Source of the DNA: CAZBXE01 sp964496125
GTDB taxonomy: Bacteria; Chlamydiota; Chlamydiia; Chlamydiales; CAZBXE01
Assembly: GCA_964496125.1 (NCBI GenBank)
Contig: CAZBXE010000007.1
Span: 33,110-97,109, forward strand
Direction: 5' to 3'
Length of the DNA stretch: 64,000 nt
Shown here: piece after piece, positions 16,669-26,016 of the stretch
How positions within the stretch are numbered: position 1 is the first letter of the stretch
Layout: every line of letters starts with the position of its first letter
Notes under the pieces: generated by a model
What the model was told of the DNA's origin: nothing
Database searches by the model: none
What the model saw: only the letters and a program-made list of their open reading frames with translations
Program-made: the position numbers and the translations under genes

Positions 16669-18420
16669 ATGGACACCCTGCTTTCTCTTCTTGAAACCAA
16701 GTTTACAGATGCCGCCTTCAGGGCGTATCCCCAGTTTGCAGCAGAAGTGCAGGCAACACCTGTTGATGTAAAGCCAGCTACTCAATCTTCTTTTGGTGAT
16801 TACCAGTGTAACATGGCAATGAAGCTGACCAAGGTGGTGGGGGAAAAACCGCGAGACATTGCCGCAAAAATTATTTTCCATCTTGAAGACACGGACAAAC
16901 TTCTTAGAACCGAAGTGGCAGGTCCCGGTTTTATCAATATTCGGTTTCACCCCGCCTTTCTGGAAGAGAACTTAAATCAGATGGTGCATGACAAAAATCT
17001 TGGCGTTGTAGCACCAGGCAAGAAGAAGAGAATTATTGTGGAATTCTCTTCGCCAAATATTGCCAAAGAGCTCCATGTAGGCCATCTTCGTTCTACCATC
17101 ATTGGAGATTGCCTGGCCAGGCTTTTTGAGTTTCTTGGCCATGATGTGATTCGCCTCAATCATATTGGGGATTTTGGCACGCAGTTTGGGATGCTTATTG
17201 CCTACATGAAAGCACACAAGCAAGAGGTCTTAAGTGGCAAAGAAAAGACCGATTTGTCTCAGCTTCTTGAGTGGTATAAAGCAGCAAACCTTGCGTATAA
17301 AGATGATCCTTTGTTTAAGGAGATAGCGCGAAAAGAGGTTGTCAAACTCCAGTCGGGAGAGAGCGAATCAGTGGCTGCCTGGCATTTGATTTGTGATATC
17401 TCAAGGGTCGCCTTCCAAGAGATTTACGCGCGCCTTGATGTACGTCTTACGGAAAGAGGGGAATCCTTTTATAGTCCTTTTTTGGCAGGAACTGTTCAAG
17501 AGCTTGAGCAAAAAGGTCTTGTGACCTTGTCGGAAGGAGCCAAGTGTGTTTATCTCGATGGGTTTGTAAGCCGTGAGGGAGAGCCTCTTCCTTTTATCAT
17601 CCAAAAGTCAGATGGTGGCTTCAACTACGCGACGACAGACCTTGCTGCTTTGAAGTATCGTATCAATCAAGACAGGGCAGAACGCATTATTGTCATTACA
17701 GATGCAGGACAAAGTCTTCACTTCCAGATGCTTCGTAAGACAGCGGAAGTAGCAGGTTGGCTTGATCCGACCAAAGTGATTTTTGAACATGTCACCTTTG
17801 GGATGGTTTTGGATCCAGATGGGAAAAAATTCCGTACACGATCGAGTGAGACAGAGAGGCTCGTTGACCTACTCGATGAGGCTATAAACCGAACGAGAAA
17901 GGTTTTAGAAGAGAGACAAGTGGAGATGACGGAAGAGGAAAAAGAAAACGTTTCGAAAGTGCTTGGCATCGGAGCGATTAAATATGCCGATCTCTCTTGC
18001 AACCGGATCGGAGACTATATCTTCAGCTACGATAGGATGCTCCAATTTGAAGGGAATACAGCAGCTTTTCTTCTCTATAGCTATGTGCGTATGCTTGGTA
18101 TTAAACGGAAGTCTTCGATCCGCATCGAAGAGGTTGCAGCAGATACAAACATTCGATTAGAACACCCCTCTGAGATAGCTTTGGGTCTTCACTTGTTGCA
18201 GTTTAAAGAAGCGCTCTTTTTCACAGCACAAGATTTGCTTCCCAATCGTTTGACCGATTATCTCTTCACACTCTCTCAGAAGTTCAATGGATTCTTTAGG
18301 GATTGCAAGGTTCATGGGGATCCAAAAGAGAAAGAGAGACTTCTTCTTGTAGAAGCTGCCGGGCGGGTCTTAAAGCAAGGGCTTTATATTTTGGGTCTGC
18401 AAACTGTGGAAAGGATGTAA
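16669..18420 (+). CDS. argS: Arginine--tRNA ligase
   Basis: A 583-residue class Ia synthetase. The N-terminal additional domain is followed by the HIGH-type motif SPNIAKELHVGHLRSTIIGD near residue 127 and by LNHIGDFGTQFG. The second half of the active site includes GMVLDPDGKKFRTRSSE in place of a strict KMSKS, common in ArgRS. The C-terminal DALR anticodon-binding domain contains FLLYSYVR, and the protein ends LGLQTVERM, typical of the family. Its stop lies 4 bp from the converging epmB stop. Confidence 0.97.
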   Translation: MDTLLSLLETKFTDAAFRAYPQFAAEVQATPVDVKPATQSSFGDYQCNMAMKLTKVVGEKPRDIAAKIIFHLEDTDKLLRTEVAGPGFINIRFHPAFLEENLNQMVHDKNLGVVAPGKKKRIIVEFSSPNIAKELHVGHLRSTIIGDCLARLFEFLGHDVIRLNHIGDFGTQFGMLIAYMKAHKQEVLSGKEKTDLSQLLEWYKAANLAYKDDPLFKEIARKEVVKLQSGESESVAAWHLICDISRVAFQEIYARLDVRLTERGESFYSPFLAGTVQELEQKGLVTLSEGAKCVYLDGFVSREGEPLPFIIQKSDGGFNYATTDLAALKYRINQDRAERIIVITDAGQSLHFQMLRKTAEVAGWLDPTKVIFEHVTFGMVLDPDGKKFRTRSSETERLVDLLDEAINRTRKVLEERQVEMTEEEKENVSKVLGIGAIKYADLSCNRIGDYIFSYDRMLQFEGNTAAFLLYSYVRMLGIKRKSSIRIEEVAADTNIRLEHPSEIALGLHLLQFKEALFFTAQDLLPNRLTDYLFTLSQKFNGFFRDCKVHGDPKEKERLLLVEAAGRVLKQGLYILGLQTVERM

Positions 18421-18424
18421 GAAG

Positions 18425-19408
18425 TCACGTGGTGCCTTCCCTTTCGATGGCGGTTTTGTTTTTTTCTCCTGCGATTTCTTGCACATATTTGGGCACGGCA
18501 TAGCCAGGAAGAGCCTCACTTAAAGCGCGCATCAGCTCTTTGCCTTTCTGAATAGCCACTTGGAAATGAACAGATCCTTGTACAGGATCAAGCTGGTGCA
18601 GGTAGTAGGGAAGTATCCCATTTTGGGAAAGGGTGGTAAAAAGAGCTTTTAAAGCCAAGAAGTTATCGTTAACCCCTTTAAGAAGAACCGTTTGACTCAA
18701 TGTGACAGCGCCTGCCCTTTGTAGCCTTTTCATGCTTTGAAGCACCTCTTCGTCAAGTTCTCTTTCATGGTTTGCGTGTAGGACGAAGAGAACTTGTTTT
18801 CCGGCTTCTTGGATCAGCATACAAAATTCTGCATCTATTCTTTCAGGGATGCCTATGGGGTAGCGACTATGGAAGCGGATTACCTTTACATGAGGGATTT
18901 TCCTAAGGTTTGCAAATAGCTCATTAAGGCGACTTGTCGGTAGAGAGAGGGGGTCTCCGCCGCTTAAGATCACCTCTTCAATAGTGGGATTTTCGGCTAT
19001 GAGTGAGAGTTCTTCCGCAAAGGTTTTGTCGCCTCCGTAGTCGTAGTTTTGCCGAAAGCAGAAACGGCAGTGCATAGGGCAAACCCCCGTAGTTATAAAA
19101 AGCACACGACCATTATATTTTTGCAAAAGAGCCCCTTTTTTCTTAAAAGTGGCATCTTTTACGGGATCATCTGTAAAGCCTTTTGTTTTTTCTGTTTCCT
19201 GGATAGAGGGTAGAAATTGGATGAGCAGAGGGTCGTCCAGTTTTTTTTTCGGGATTTTTTGTGCAATGCGCAGGGGGAGATTGAGAGGAAATTTTACATT
19301 TTGCCCGATTTCTACCTGTTTTCGCTGCTCCAGAGAGAGCTCTAGGAAGTCGGCAAGCTTTTCCCATGACCTGAAATTGTTTTGAAGTACTTTGTGCCAG
19401 TCATCCAC
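18425..19408 (-). CDS. epmB: Lysine 2,3-aminomutase family radical SAM protein, EpmB-like
   Basis: A 327-residue radical SAM/PLP enzyme. The [4Fe-4S] motif is C-PMH-C-RF-C in TTGVCPMHCRFCFRQNY near residue 108. SGGDPLSLP and the PLP-binding region AGEKNKT at the C-terminus match EpmB/YjeK rather than the larger clostridial KamA. EpmB converts lysine to beta-lysine for modification of elongation factor P. No epmA or efp is in this window. The start is a GTG at 19408 because no upstream ATG precedes the in-frame stop. Confidence 0.85.
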   Translation of the reverse strand: MDDWHKVLQNNFRSWEKLADFLELSLEQRKQVEIGQNVKFPLNLPLRIAQKIPKKKLDDPLLIQFLPSIQETEKTKGFTDDPVKDATFKKKGALLQKYNGRVLFITTGVCPMHCRFCFRQNYDYGGDKTFAEELSLIAENPTIEEVILSGGDPLSLPTSRLNELFANLRKIPHVKVIRFHSRYPIGIPERIDAEFCMLIQEAGKQVLFVLHANHERELDEEVLQSMKRLQRAGAVTLSQTVLLKGVNDNFLALKALFTTLSQNGILPYYLHQLDPVQGSVHFQVAIQKGKELMRALSEALPGYAVPKYVQEIAGEKNKTAIEREGTT

Positions 19409-19464
19409 GGCAAAGAGTTTAGCTGAAGGCTCAAATAATGACCAGGATTTCTAGAAGAAGGAAA

Positions 19465-20853
19465 TTAGTGGGGGAGGCCCGCAAGCTCCCTGTTTTTCTC
19501 AAATGCCCCCTTCTCTCTTGGTTGGACCGAGATGTCGGCGCCAAGTGTCGTGAGCTTGTGTACAAGGTTTTCATATCCGCGCTCTAGAAAGGGAAGACCG
19601 TGCAGAGTGCTTGTGTCTTCTGCAAGCAGAGCAGCAAGGACATAAGCAAAGCCGGCTCTAAGATCGGGTACTGTGATCTCTTTAGCTTGAAGTGGAGTGG
19701 GACCTTTAATCACAATACTGTGGAAGAAGTTTTTGGAGGCAAAGCGGCACGCCTTTCCGCCAAGGCACTGTCTAAAGCAGGAGATGTCTGCTCCCATCTC
19801 AATGAGTGTGTCGACATAGCCAAATCGGTTTTCATACACGGTCTCGTGAACAACAGAGGATCCGGCCGCTTGGGAAAGAAGCACGACAAAGGGTTGTTGC
19901 CAGTCGGTCATAAAGCCTGGGTGCACATCTGTTTCTAAGTGGAGACCCCCCTGGATGGGCCCGTCATAGTAAAATTCAATCCCATTTTGCCGTACGTTGA
20001 ATCCGCCGCCTACTTTGCGGATTTTATTCAAGAAGGTGATCATATTGTGGTGCTGCGCTCCTTCGATGAAGATGCGTCCTTTTGTGGCAATCGCAGCTGA
20101 AGCAAAGGAAGCTGCTTCAATGCGGTCAGATGTCACAGTGTGCTCTACCTCATGGAAATGGCGTGTTCCTTGGATATAGATGGTGCGGTCTACGTCCAGT
20201 GTGATGATCGCTCCCATTTTCTGTAGAAAGAGAATCAAATCTACAATTTCAGGCTCTGTTGCTGCGTTTCGGATGACTGTAATCCCTTGCGCTGTGATGC
20301 TTGCTAAGATCGTGTTTTCAGTCGCACCTACAGAGGGGAAGGGGAAAGTGACTACAGTGCCTTTGAGTCCTGAGTGCGCGTGTGCAAAGTAGGCTCCTTC
20401 TTTTTTCATTGTGCGATACTCTACATGGGCACCGAGTGCGCGTAGCGAATCGAGGTGGATGTTGACAGGTCTAGAGCCAATTTTATCTCCCCCGACAGCT
20501 GGGACGATGATCTCTTGATCGGTTCTTCCAAGAAGGGCTCCAATCATTAAAATAGGAATGCGGTTAGAGCCAGAAAAGCGCTGGGATACATACGTGCTCT
20601 TTAGTTCTTTTGTGATCACTTCCATGATGCCGGCTTCTTTATCCCACTGCACTTCCATTCCGATTTCTTTACAAAGCTCAACAGTGATGGCGACATCGCC
20701 GATATTTGGAACGTTATAGAAGACGCATTTTTTGTCAGACAAGAGGGATGCAACAAGAAGCTTGGTCATTGCGTTTTTTGCGCCTGCGGCTTTGATTGTT
20801 CCTTTTAATGGCGCTCCGCCTTTAATTTTTAAGACGTTATCGCTCTGTGCCAT
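19465..20853 (-). CDS. murA: UDP-N-acetylglucosamine 1-carboxyvinyltransferase with Cys-to-Asp active site
   Basis: A 462-residue enolpyruvyl transferase that starts peptidoglycan precursor synthesis. The start at 20853 (MAQSDNVLKIKGG) has GGGGGATC upstream and fits the family; an in-frame TTG/ATG extension to 20934 does not. The N-terminal GAKNAMTKLL contains the conserved Lys-Asn pair. The active-site loop reads VGGDKIGSRPVNIHL: Asp123 stands at the position of E. coli Cys115. The same substitution is known in Chlamydia MurA and gives fosfomycin resistance. It diverges from the TPR gene. Confidence 0.96.
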   Translation of the reverse strand: MAQSDNVLKIKGGAPLKGTIKAAGAKNAMTKLLVASLLSDKKCVFYNVPNIGDVAITVELCKEIGMEVQWDKEAGIMEVITKELKSTYVSQRFSGSNRIPILMIGALLGRTDQEIIVPAVGGDKIGSRPVNIHLDSLRALGAHVEYRTMKKEGAYFAHAHSGLKGTVVTFPFPSVGATENTILASITAQGITVIRNAATEPEIVDLILFLQKMGAIITLDVDRTIYIQGTRHFHEVEHTVTSDRIEAASFASAAIATKGRIFIEGAQHHNMITFLNKIRKVGGGFNVRQNGIEFYYDGPIQGGLHLETDVHPGFMTDWQQPFVVLLSQAAGSSVVHETVYENRFGYVDTLIEMGADISCFRQCLGGKACRFASKNFFHSIVIKGPTPLQAKEITVPDLRAGFAYVLAALLAEDTSTLHGLPFLERGYENLVHKLTTLGADISVQPREKGAFEKNRELAGLPH

Positions 20854-20967
20854 GAGATCCCCCAGAAGATGATTTGAGCCGTATTTTTCACAAAACAAGC
20901 TTAAATCACAAGTAAAAACGCATCTCATTATCACTTATCTCTTTCGTAATAATCTTCAAAAACTATA

Positions 20968-23829
20968 ATGGGGATTATGTGCCGAAAATGGATCTTGATC
21001 GTCCCTTTTATCCTCTCTTCAGCTGCTTTTTCTTTGGAAGAGAGCGAGGGCATTCTTCCCAAAAATGTGCATACGTTTAGGACAGAAGAAGAAGCGCTTG
21101 CTGTCAGTCGCGTCATTGAATTTGTGCGTGATGAAGACAAAGAGCTTGTGAAAAAGCAGATCGAACGATTTTTGCCAAGTTATCCTGAGAGTGAATTCCG
21201 GGAGAGCTTTTTAGCGATTCTGGGAGATATTTATTGGGAAGAGGGGCGGTATGAGTCCGCTCTTGGCGCATACAACAAGATCACGAAAAGCAAGCTTAAG
21301 ACTCAAGTATTTAATAAAAGACTCGACTGTCTTTATCATTTAAAGCTGTGGTCTCCCTTAGCAGATCAGCTGCGCCCCTACCAGCAAAATGTGGATGAGC
21401 CACTCTTGTCTGTTCTCTCCGAGCAAGAGACTTTTTACTATGCAGAAGCTCTGCTTCGACTAGCCAGAGAGGCGCAAGATCCTCAAGACCGAAAACAAAA
21501 GTATAGCGACGCAAAGACGGGGTATGAGAGGCTTGCTGCCTCGATTTATAAAGACAATGCCGCCCTAGGCTTGGCAGAGATTCATCACGCCTCAGGAGAG
21601 GTAGAAGAGGCTGCGACAATCTATATCAATTTGGCAGGTGCCATGCCTGAGCATGCAGAAAAGCTCTTATATCAGGCTGCAGATATTTCCCAAGAAGTTC
21701 TTCCTGAGAGATCTTTAAGGCTTTTTGATAAGGTCATTTCGTTCAATGGACAACTTAGGCAAGAGGCTTGCTTTAAAAAGTTAAAGCTGATGTTTGAACG
21801 ACATAGATATAAGGAGATCCTGGAGGAGGCCTCTCTTTTTGAGGAAAGGTTATCAAAACAAGAGGCTTGCCTCTTGAATCTTTATTTAGGAAGAAGTGCT
21901 CACCATCTGGGCGAGTTTCCAAGAGCAATCAAGTATCTCCAGGAGTATTTGGCAAAAAGCGATGCAACAGATCCTCTTGTTACAAGCCATGTGAAAACAG
22001 CGTATCTTACCCTTATTGCCTGTTGTTATGAAAGCCGTGATTTTGCGGGTGTGCATGCCATTGCCAAAACGTTTACACGGCAATTTGTAACAGATCCTCT
22101 TCTTGCTAAGGTACTTTATGCAGATGCACTTGCTTACCAACAAGAAGAGAAGTATGATATTGCCTTTAAGGGATATGTTGACCTTTTAGAGAACTTTCCC
22201 AACTTTGAAAAAAAGCAGCAAGTTGAATTTTACCAAGCTCTTCTTCTCTATAAGAAAGAAAACTATGCAGGAGCGCGCCTCTCTTTTGCTGCTTTTTTAG
22301 AAAAATATCCCCATACAGACCATCATGCCAGCGCTCTTCGTCTTCTCTCTTTTTCTAGCATCAAAGCAGCAGAGAATTTGCAGGCGTCAGGAGATTTTAC
22401 AGATGAAGATAGAAGAAAATTGATTGTTGATTTAGATCTAGCCTTAGCTGACAGCTTTGCGCTGGATGGGGAGATAAGAGCGCAATATTTGATTATTAAG
22501 GGGCAGACTTTGCAAGATCTTCATCTGTTTGAAGAGGCTGCTATTCCGCTCCAAGAGGTTGTGACAAAGCATGTTGATGACAAACGCCTTTTCCAGGCGT
22601 ATTATCTTTTGGGAATTGGGTATGTAAAGGTAGAAAACAAGCTGGAGGAGATGATCCTCTGTTTTGAAAATGCCTTAAGCCTTAAGGGGGATATGCCCGT
22701 TGCCAATTCTGTACGGCTTCATCTGTTTAGTGCCTACCAAAAGCTCGCAATACGGGATCCAAGCAAGGAGAAGATATACCTGGAAAAAGCCGCACACCAT
22801 CTGTATGCGGTTGCCACAACAGATCGATCTTTGATTAAATGGGATAACCTGCTCTGGCTGGGTTCTCATTATTATGGACGCGCCTTACAGTCTGGAAATG
22901 ATTTAAGGCTTTCAAAATTAATAACAAACGAATCTGTTGAACAAGCCAGGCGTGCGGAATTTGTTCTTGGTTGTATCTTACAAGATCGGCCTGATCCAAA
23001 AGAAATATGGTATGAGTTTTCAGGTTTAAGACTTGCGACAGTGAAATGTTGGCTTGGCAAATTCGCTGAGGGAAGGGATGTTCTTGCTCTGATTGTTTCA
23101 GGGCCACAAAAAGAGGCGTTTCCCTACCATTTTAGGGGAAGATCTCTTTTGCTGCTTGCCCTTTTAGAAGAGGGGCTTGGGCATGAAGAAAAGGCTTTAG
23201 AGCATTTTAAGACCCTTGTTACAAATAGGCTTGTTAAAGATGAGCATGCGATGGATGTGGCTACGCTTCACTTAAGTAGGCTTGTCCATAATCTAGGAAA
23301 GGATCTGGGTGACAAGAAAGAGTCGGTGCTTCTTAGTAACTTAAAAGACTTGCAGATCAAGAAAAAGCTTCTCCACGAGCCTGTGCATCTTGAAGCCGGT
23401 TTGGCCTATGCAAAAATACGTGCTTCCATGGAGACTGAAGAAAGGCAACAAGAGCAGTATCTCTTTTCTTTAAAGCGTGCCAAGGAGAATTTCGAGACGG
23501 CAGAGGATATCTGGAGCAGGCAGTACCGCTTAGACTTGGCCGCCGATGTTGAGAAGAAGATGCTTTATGACATGTACATGTTGTATTATGATCTTGAAAT
23601 TGCAAAGGTACAGGCGAAAATTTCAAGGATTTACGGATTAGAAAAAGAGGCGGCAGAGCAGGAGCTGCAGGCTTCTCGTCTGCAGGAAGAACTTGAACAC
23701 CATCCTCTGCTTACAGAGTATTTAGTTGCAGAAATAGAGAAGGGAAAAGGGAATGCGTATTATTGGGGGGGAATTTCGAGGACGGAGGATCATAGCCCCG
23801 AAGGGGCAGCAGACGAGACCAACCTCTGA
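20968..23829 (+). CDS. Large secreted TPR-repeat protein
   Basis: A 953-residue protein that begins with a signal peptide (basic MCRKW, hydrophobic core ILIVPFILSSAAF, cleavage probably after SAAFS), so it is likely periplasmic or outer-membrane associated. The body is alpha-helical with many tetratricopeptide-like repeats, for example GDIYWEEGRYESALGAYNKI and LYADALAYQQEEKYDIAFKGYVDL. It has no catalytic motif. Two start codons are possible (20968 or 20977). The frame runs 77 nt into rsmD, and those last ~26 residues lack the repeat character, so the C-terminus may have been extended by mutation. Function is unknown; such proteins often scaffold envelope complexes. Confidence 0.8.
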   Translation: MGIMCRKWILIVPFILSSAAFSLEESEGILPKNVHTFRTEEEALAVSRVIEFVRDEDKELVKKQIERFLPSYPESEFRESFLAILGDIYWEEGRYESALGAYNKITKSKLKTQVFNKRLDCLYHLKLWSPLADQLRPYQQNVDEPLLSVLSEQETFYYAEALLRLAREAQDPQDRKQKYSDAKTGYERLAASIYKDNAALGLAEIHHASGEVEEAATIYINLAGAMPEHAEKLLYQAADISQEVLPERSLRLFDKVISFNGQLRQEACFKKLKLMFERHRYKEILEEASLFEERLSKQEACLLNLYLGRSAHHLGEFPRAIKYLQEYLAKSDATDPLVTSHVKTAYLTLIACCYESRDFAGVHAIAKTFTRQFVTDPLLAKVLYADALAYQQEEKYDIAFKGYVDLLENFPNFEKKQQVEFYQALLLYKKENYAGARLSFAAFLEKYPHTDHHASALRLLSFSSIKAAENLQASGDFTDEDRRKLIVDLDLALADSFALDGEIRAQYLIIKGQTLQDLHLFEEAAIPLQEVVTKHVDDKRLFQAYYLLGIGYVKVENKLEEMILCFENALSLKGDMPVANSVRLHLFSAYQKLAIRDPSKEKIYLEKAAHHLYAVATTDRSLIKWDNLLWLGSHYYGRALQSGNDLRLSKLITNESVEQARRAEFVLGCILQDRPDPKEIWYEFSGLRLATVKCWLGKFAEGRDVLALIVSGPQKEAFPYHFRGRSLLLLALLEEGLGHEEKALEHFKTLVTNRLVKDEHAMDVATLHLSRLVHNLGKDLGDKKESVLLSNLKDLQIKKKLLHEPVHLEAGLAYAKIRASMETEERQQEQYLFSLKRAKENFETAEDIWSRQYRLDLAADVEKKMLYDMYMLYYDLEIAKVQAKISRIYGLEKEAAEQELQASRLQEELEHHPLLTEYLVAEIEKGKGNAYYWGGISRTEDHSPEGAADETNL

Positions 23830-24307
23830 TCGATTTCGAGAGTCTTTTTTCAATATCTGTAAGCATAGAGTGGAAGGCTGCGATTTTCTCGATCTGTATG
23901 CAGGAAGTGGGGCGATGGGCCTTGAGGCACTCAGTCGGGGCGCGCATTCTTCGACTTTTATCGATAATGCAAGGCCTGCCTTTCAGGCGCTTAAAGAGAA
24001 TATTGCAATATTAAACGTAGAAGATCGTGCGACGGTATGGTTTGGCGATGCTTCTCTTATGCTGCAAAAGTTACAAAAGAAGGGTGTCTTTTTTTCTCTT
24101 ATTTTTGCTGATCCTCCTTACCATGGAAAGTTTTTGCAGGAGATTTTTCCGCTCGTTGAGGCTCTTTTACGAGAGGGTGGATCTTTCTTTTTTGAGGCGG
24201 GGGAGGGAAGCGATCTGACGTGGAACGGGATGGGAAAGCTTGCTTTTGTCGAGAAGAGGGAGCAAGGCAATACCTGTTTACTTGAGTGGGTTAGGTCTCC
24301 ATCGTAG
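23753..24307 (+). CDS. rsmD: 16S rRNA (guanine966-N2)-methyltransferase
   Basis: A 184-residue SAM-dependent methyltransferase. It starts with the canonical RsmD N-terminus MRIIGGEFRGRRI and then TRPTSDRFRESFFNI. The SAM-binding motif is DLYAGSGAMGLEALSRGA and the catalytic motif is FADPPYHG (N/DPPY). Length is normal. It starts inside the upstream TPR frame (77-nt overlap) with GGGAAAAGGG just upstream. Its 3' end overlaps the converging ispF by 17 bp. Confidence 0.94.
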   Translation: MRIIGGEFRGRRIIAPKGQQTRPTSDRFRESFFNICKHRVEGCDFLDLYAGSGAMGLEALSRGAHSSTFIDNARPAFQALKENIAILNVEDRATVWFGDASLMLQKLQKKGVFFSLIFADPPYHGKFLQEIFPLVEALLREGGSFFFEAGEGSDLTWNGMGKLAFVEKREQGNTCLLEWVRSPS

Positions 24308-24782
24308 TTACGATGGCAAAAGCTTGGACGCCATCGCCGCAGCCGAAATCAGTGAGTCCTTCGCCTGTTGTTGCCGTAAGACCTACGTCAGTGAGTTCTA
24401 GGCGCATTACGCGGGCAATATTTTGCCGCATTTTTTCCAGATGTTTTTTGAAATGGGGGCGTTTGGCTTCGATGGTGATGGCTACATGGGTAACTTGTTG
24501 TTTGCCGAGTGTTTTCATGGCTTCTACGAGGTATACTTCGCTATCTGTGATGCCGTGTTTGAGACAAAGATCATCAGCGAGACCTCCCAAGATGAGAACT
24601 CCTGTAAGCGAGGTGATGGCGTTGCAGATGGCGTGGTAAACAACGTCCCCATCAGAGTTGGCGTTGAATCCGGGAACGCTTTCGAAGGCGCACCCTGCGA
24701 TGATGCAACGTTTTGAGGATTCGACGTTTAAGAATCTATGACTATCTTGTCCAATTCCTGTTCTAACTTTCATGGCGTCCAT
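24291..24782 (-). CDS. ispF: 2-C-methyl-D-erythritol 2,4-cyclodiphosphate synthase
   Basis: A 163-residue enzyme of the MEP isoprenoid pathway that cyclises CDP-ME 2-phosphate. The family's metal-binding start is present as RTGIGQDSHRF (D and H ligands; usually YDVHRF). SDGDVVYHAICNAI carries the third His ligand, and the C-terminus shows the TTGEGLTDFGCGDGVQAFA motif that contacts CDP (usually TTxExLGFxGRxEGIA, here somewhat divergent). The more likely start is the fourth codon (MKVRTG, 24773). Convergent with rsmD. Confidence 0.93.
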   Translation of the reverse strand: MDAMKVRTGIGQDSHRFLNVESSKRCIIAGCAFESVPGFNANSDGDVVYHAICNAITSLTGVLILGGLADDLCLKHGITDSEVYLVEAMKTLGKQQVTHVAITIEAKRPHFKKHLEKMRQNIARVMRLELTDVGLTATTGEGLTDFGCGDGVQAFAIVTTMET

Positions 24783-24857
24783 TATATCCCTCCTCTATTT
24801 CCTCATCAACCCCACCACTTTTTTGCAATTCACGCCAGGCGTACAATTTTGCAATTC

Positions 24858-25505
24858 TTATTTTGTTGCATAGAGGAGGGATTCGAGGTGGTGTTTTACT
24901 ATAGGCCACTCGGGGGAAAGTATACGGTACCAAGCTGTATCACGACTTTTGCCTTTGCAGATCATATGCCACTCTTGAATCCCTTCGAAGGTAAAACCTA
25001 AGCGGCGGGCAGCATTTCGCGATCTTACATTTTCTGAATGACACTTCCACTCAAGCCTTCTGTAACCGAGCTGAAAGGCATGCTTAAGCATAAGGTAAGT
25101 GGCTTCTGTATTAGCGGGTGTTCTCTGTGCAATTGGACTATACCAAATACCACCTAGCTCAATTTTTAGATGGGAGGGTGCGTTGTTGATAAAATTTGTC
25201 ACGCCGATGGGAAGACCGGTGGTGCTGTCAAATACGGTTAGGCAAAGAGCATTTGTGGTCTGCACTGCTGTTTGTAAATAGGCCTCAAAATCATGTAGTG
25301 AGGCAAAAGGCCCTTCAAACATATAACGCCAAATCAGTTCATCAGAATTATATTTGGGATAAGAACGGTTCCCTAAGGTAATCGGGGATCCGTTGGAGAG
25401 GGTAAAAAGTGCGCCTGCATCACGCGTAACCACGAGGGGCAAAAGGCGTACGTATTTGCCTTCTAGATCGATTTTTTTCAGGTAAGGTTCTGTCATACGG
25501 TTCAT
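24858..25505 (-). CDS. GNAT-family N-acetyltransferase (RimJ/RimL-like)
   Basis: A 215-residue protein of the RimL-type GNAT group. It starts with EGKYVRLLPL, has the beta-sheet core LPIGVTNFINNAPSHLKIELGGIWYSP, and the acetyl-CoA and acceptor regions QRTPANTEATYLMLKHAFQ and SENVRSRNAARRLGFTFEG. The N-R/A-R-LGF motif is diagnostic of the RimJ/RimL family. Substrate is not predictable; small amines or protein N-termini are both known. It is monocistronic and divergent from the two small secreted proteins. Confidence 0.88.
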   Translation of the reverse strand: MNRMTEPYLKKIDLEGKYVRLLPLVVTRDAGALFTLSNGSPITLGNRSYPKYNSDELIWRYMFEGPFASLHDFEAYLQTAVQTTNALCLTVFDSTTGLPIGVTNFINNAPSHLKIELGGIWYSPIAQRTPANTEATYLMLKHAFQLGYRRLEWKCHSENVRSRNAARRLGFTFEGIQEWHMICKGKSRDTAWYRILSPEWPIVKHHLESLLYATK

Positions 25506-25613
25506 TGAAGGCCACTATAGGGGAATGTCTCCAAAGTCTCAAGTATTTTTAGATGTCTTATAATGAGATATTTGAAAAAAAATGCACAGTTTCAGTTCCA
25601 ATATATGGTGACA

Positions 25614-25622
25614 TGCTATAAT
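25614..25622 (+). promoter_or_regulatory. Extended -10 promoter of small secreted proteins
   Basis: TGCTATAAT (TG at 25614-25615, TATAAT at 25617-25622) is a consensus extended -10 element 45 bp upstream of the ATG at 25668. No good -35 hexamer is seen at 16-18 bp, as expected for extended -10 promoters. Confidence 0.55.
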
Positions 25623-25667
25623 GAGGGTGCGCCCGTATAAAAAAATAGAAATCAGAAGAGGTGTATC

Positions 25668-25988
25668 ATGTTGAGTTCTATCAGAAGAGTAGGTTTTTTT
25701 CTTTCTATCCTTCTTATCTTGGGGTTGGAGTATCCCTTTCATCTGCATGCACGCGGGGAAAGAGGGGGATTCGATCGGGGAGGCTACAGAGCTCGTCCTA
25801 ATGAACGCCCGCAAGAATACCGTCGTCATGACAATGCCCTGCGCGCGGCTGGTGCCTATGGCTTAGGCCATTCCGCGGGAGAAAATCAGGGAATGGTTGA
25901 GGGAGAGGAAGCGGCTCCTGTGGTTTCAGATGACAGTGATGATGGCGATGACAGCGACGATGGAGATGATGGTGATATTGTGGAGTAA
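25668..25988 (+). CDS. Small secreted protein with acidic Asp/Gly tail, unknown
   Basis: A 106-residue protein that I do not recognise. It has a signal peptide (basic SIRRVG, hydrophobic FFLSILLILGL, likely cleavage after LHA). The mature part is Arg/Gly-rich (GERGGFDRGGYRARPNERP) and ends with an acidic tail of repeated DDSDDGDD units. The sharp basic-to-acidic polarity could allow self-association or calcium binding, but this is inference. Ribosome binding site GAAGAGG precedes the ATG. It is 28 bp upstream of another small secreted low-complexity protein and probably co-transcribed with it. Confidence 0.68.
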   Translation: MLSSIRRVGFFLSILLILGLEYPFHLHARGERGGFDRGGYRARPNERPQEYRRHDNALRAAGAYGLGHSAGENQGMVEGEEAAPVVSDDSDDGDDSDDGDDGDIVE

Positions 25989-26016
25989 GATCGTTGTATT
26001 TAATTAGGAGGGAAAT

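Noticed and set aside
20854..20934. 27-codon N-terminal extension of MurA
   Set aside because: The extension is Cys/His-rich without MurA similarity, whereas the ATG at 20853 has a good ribosome binding site and gives the family N-terminus.
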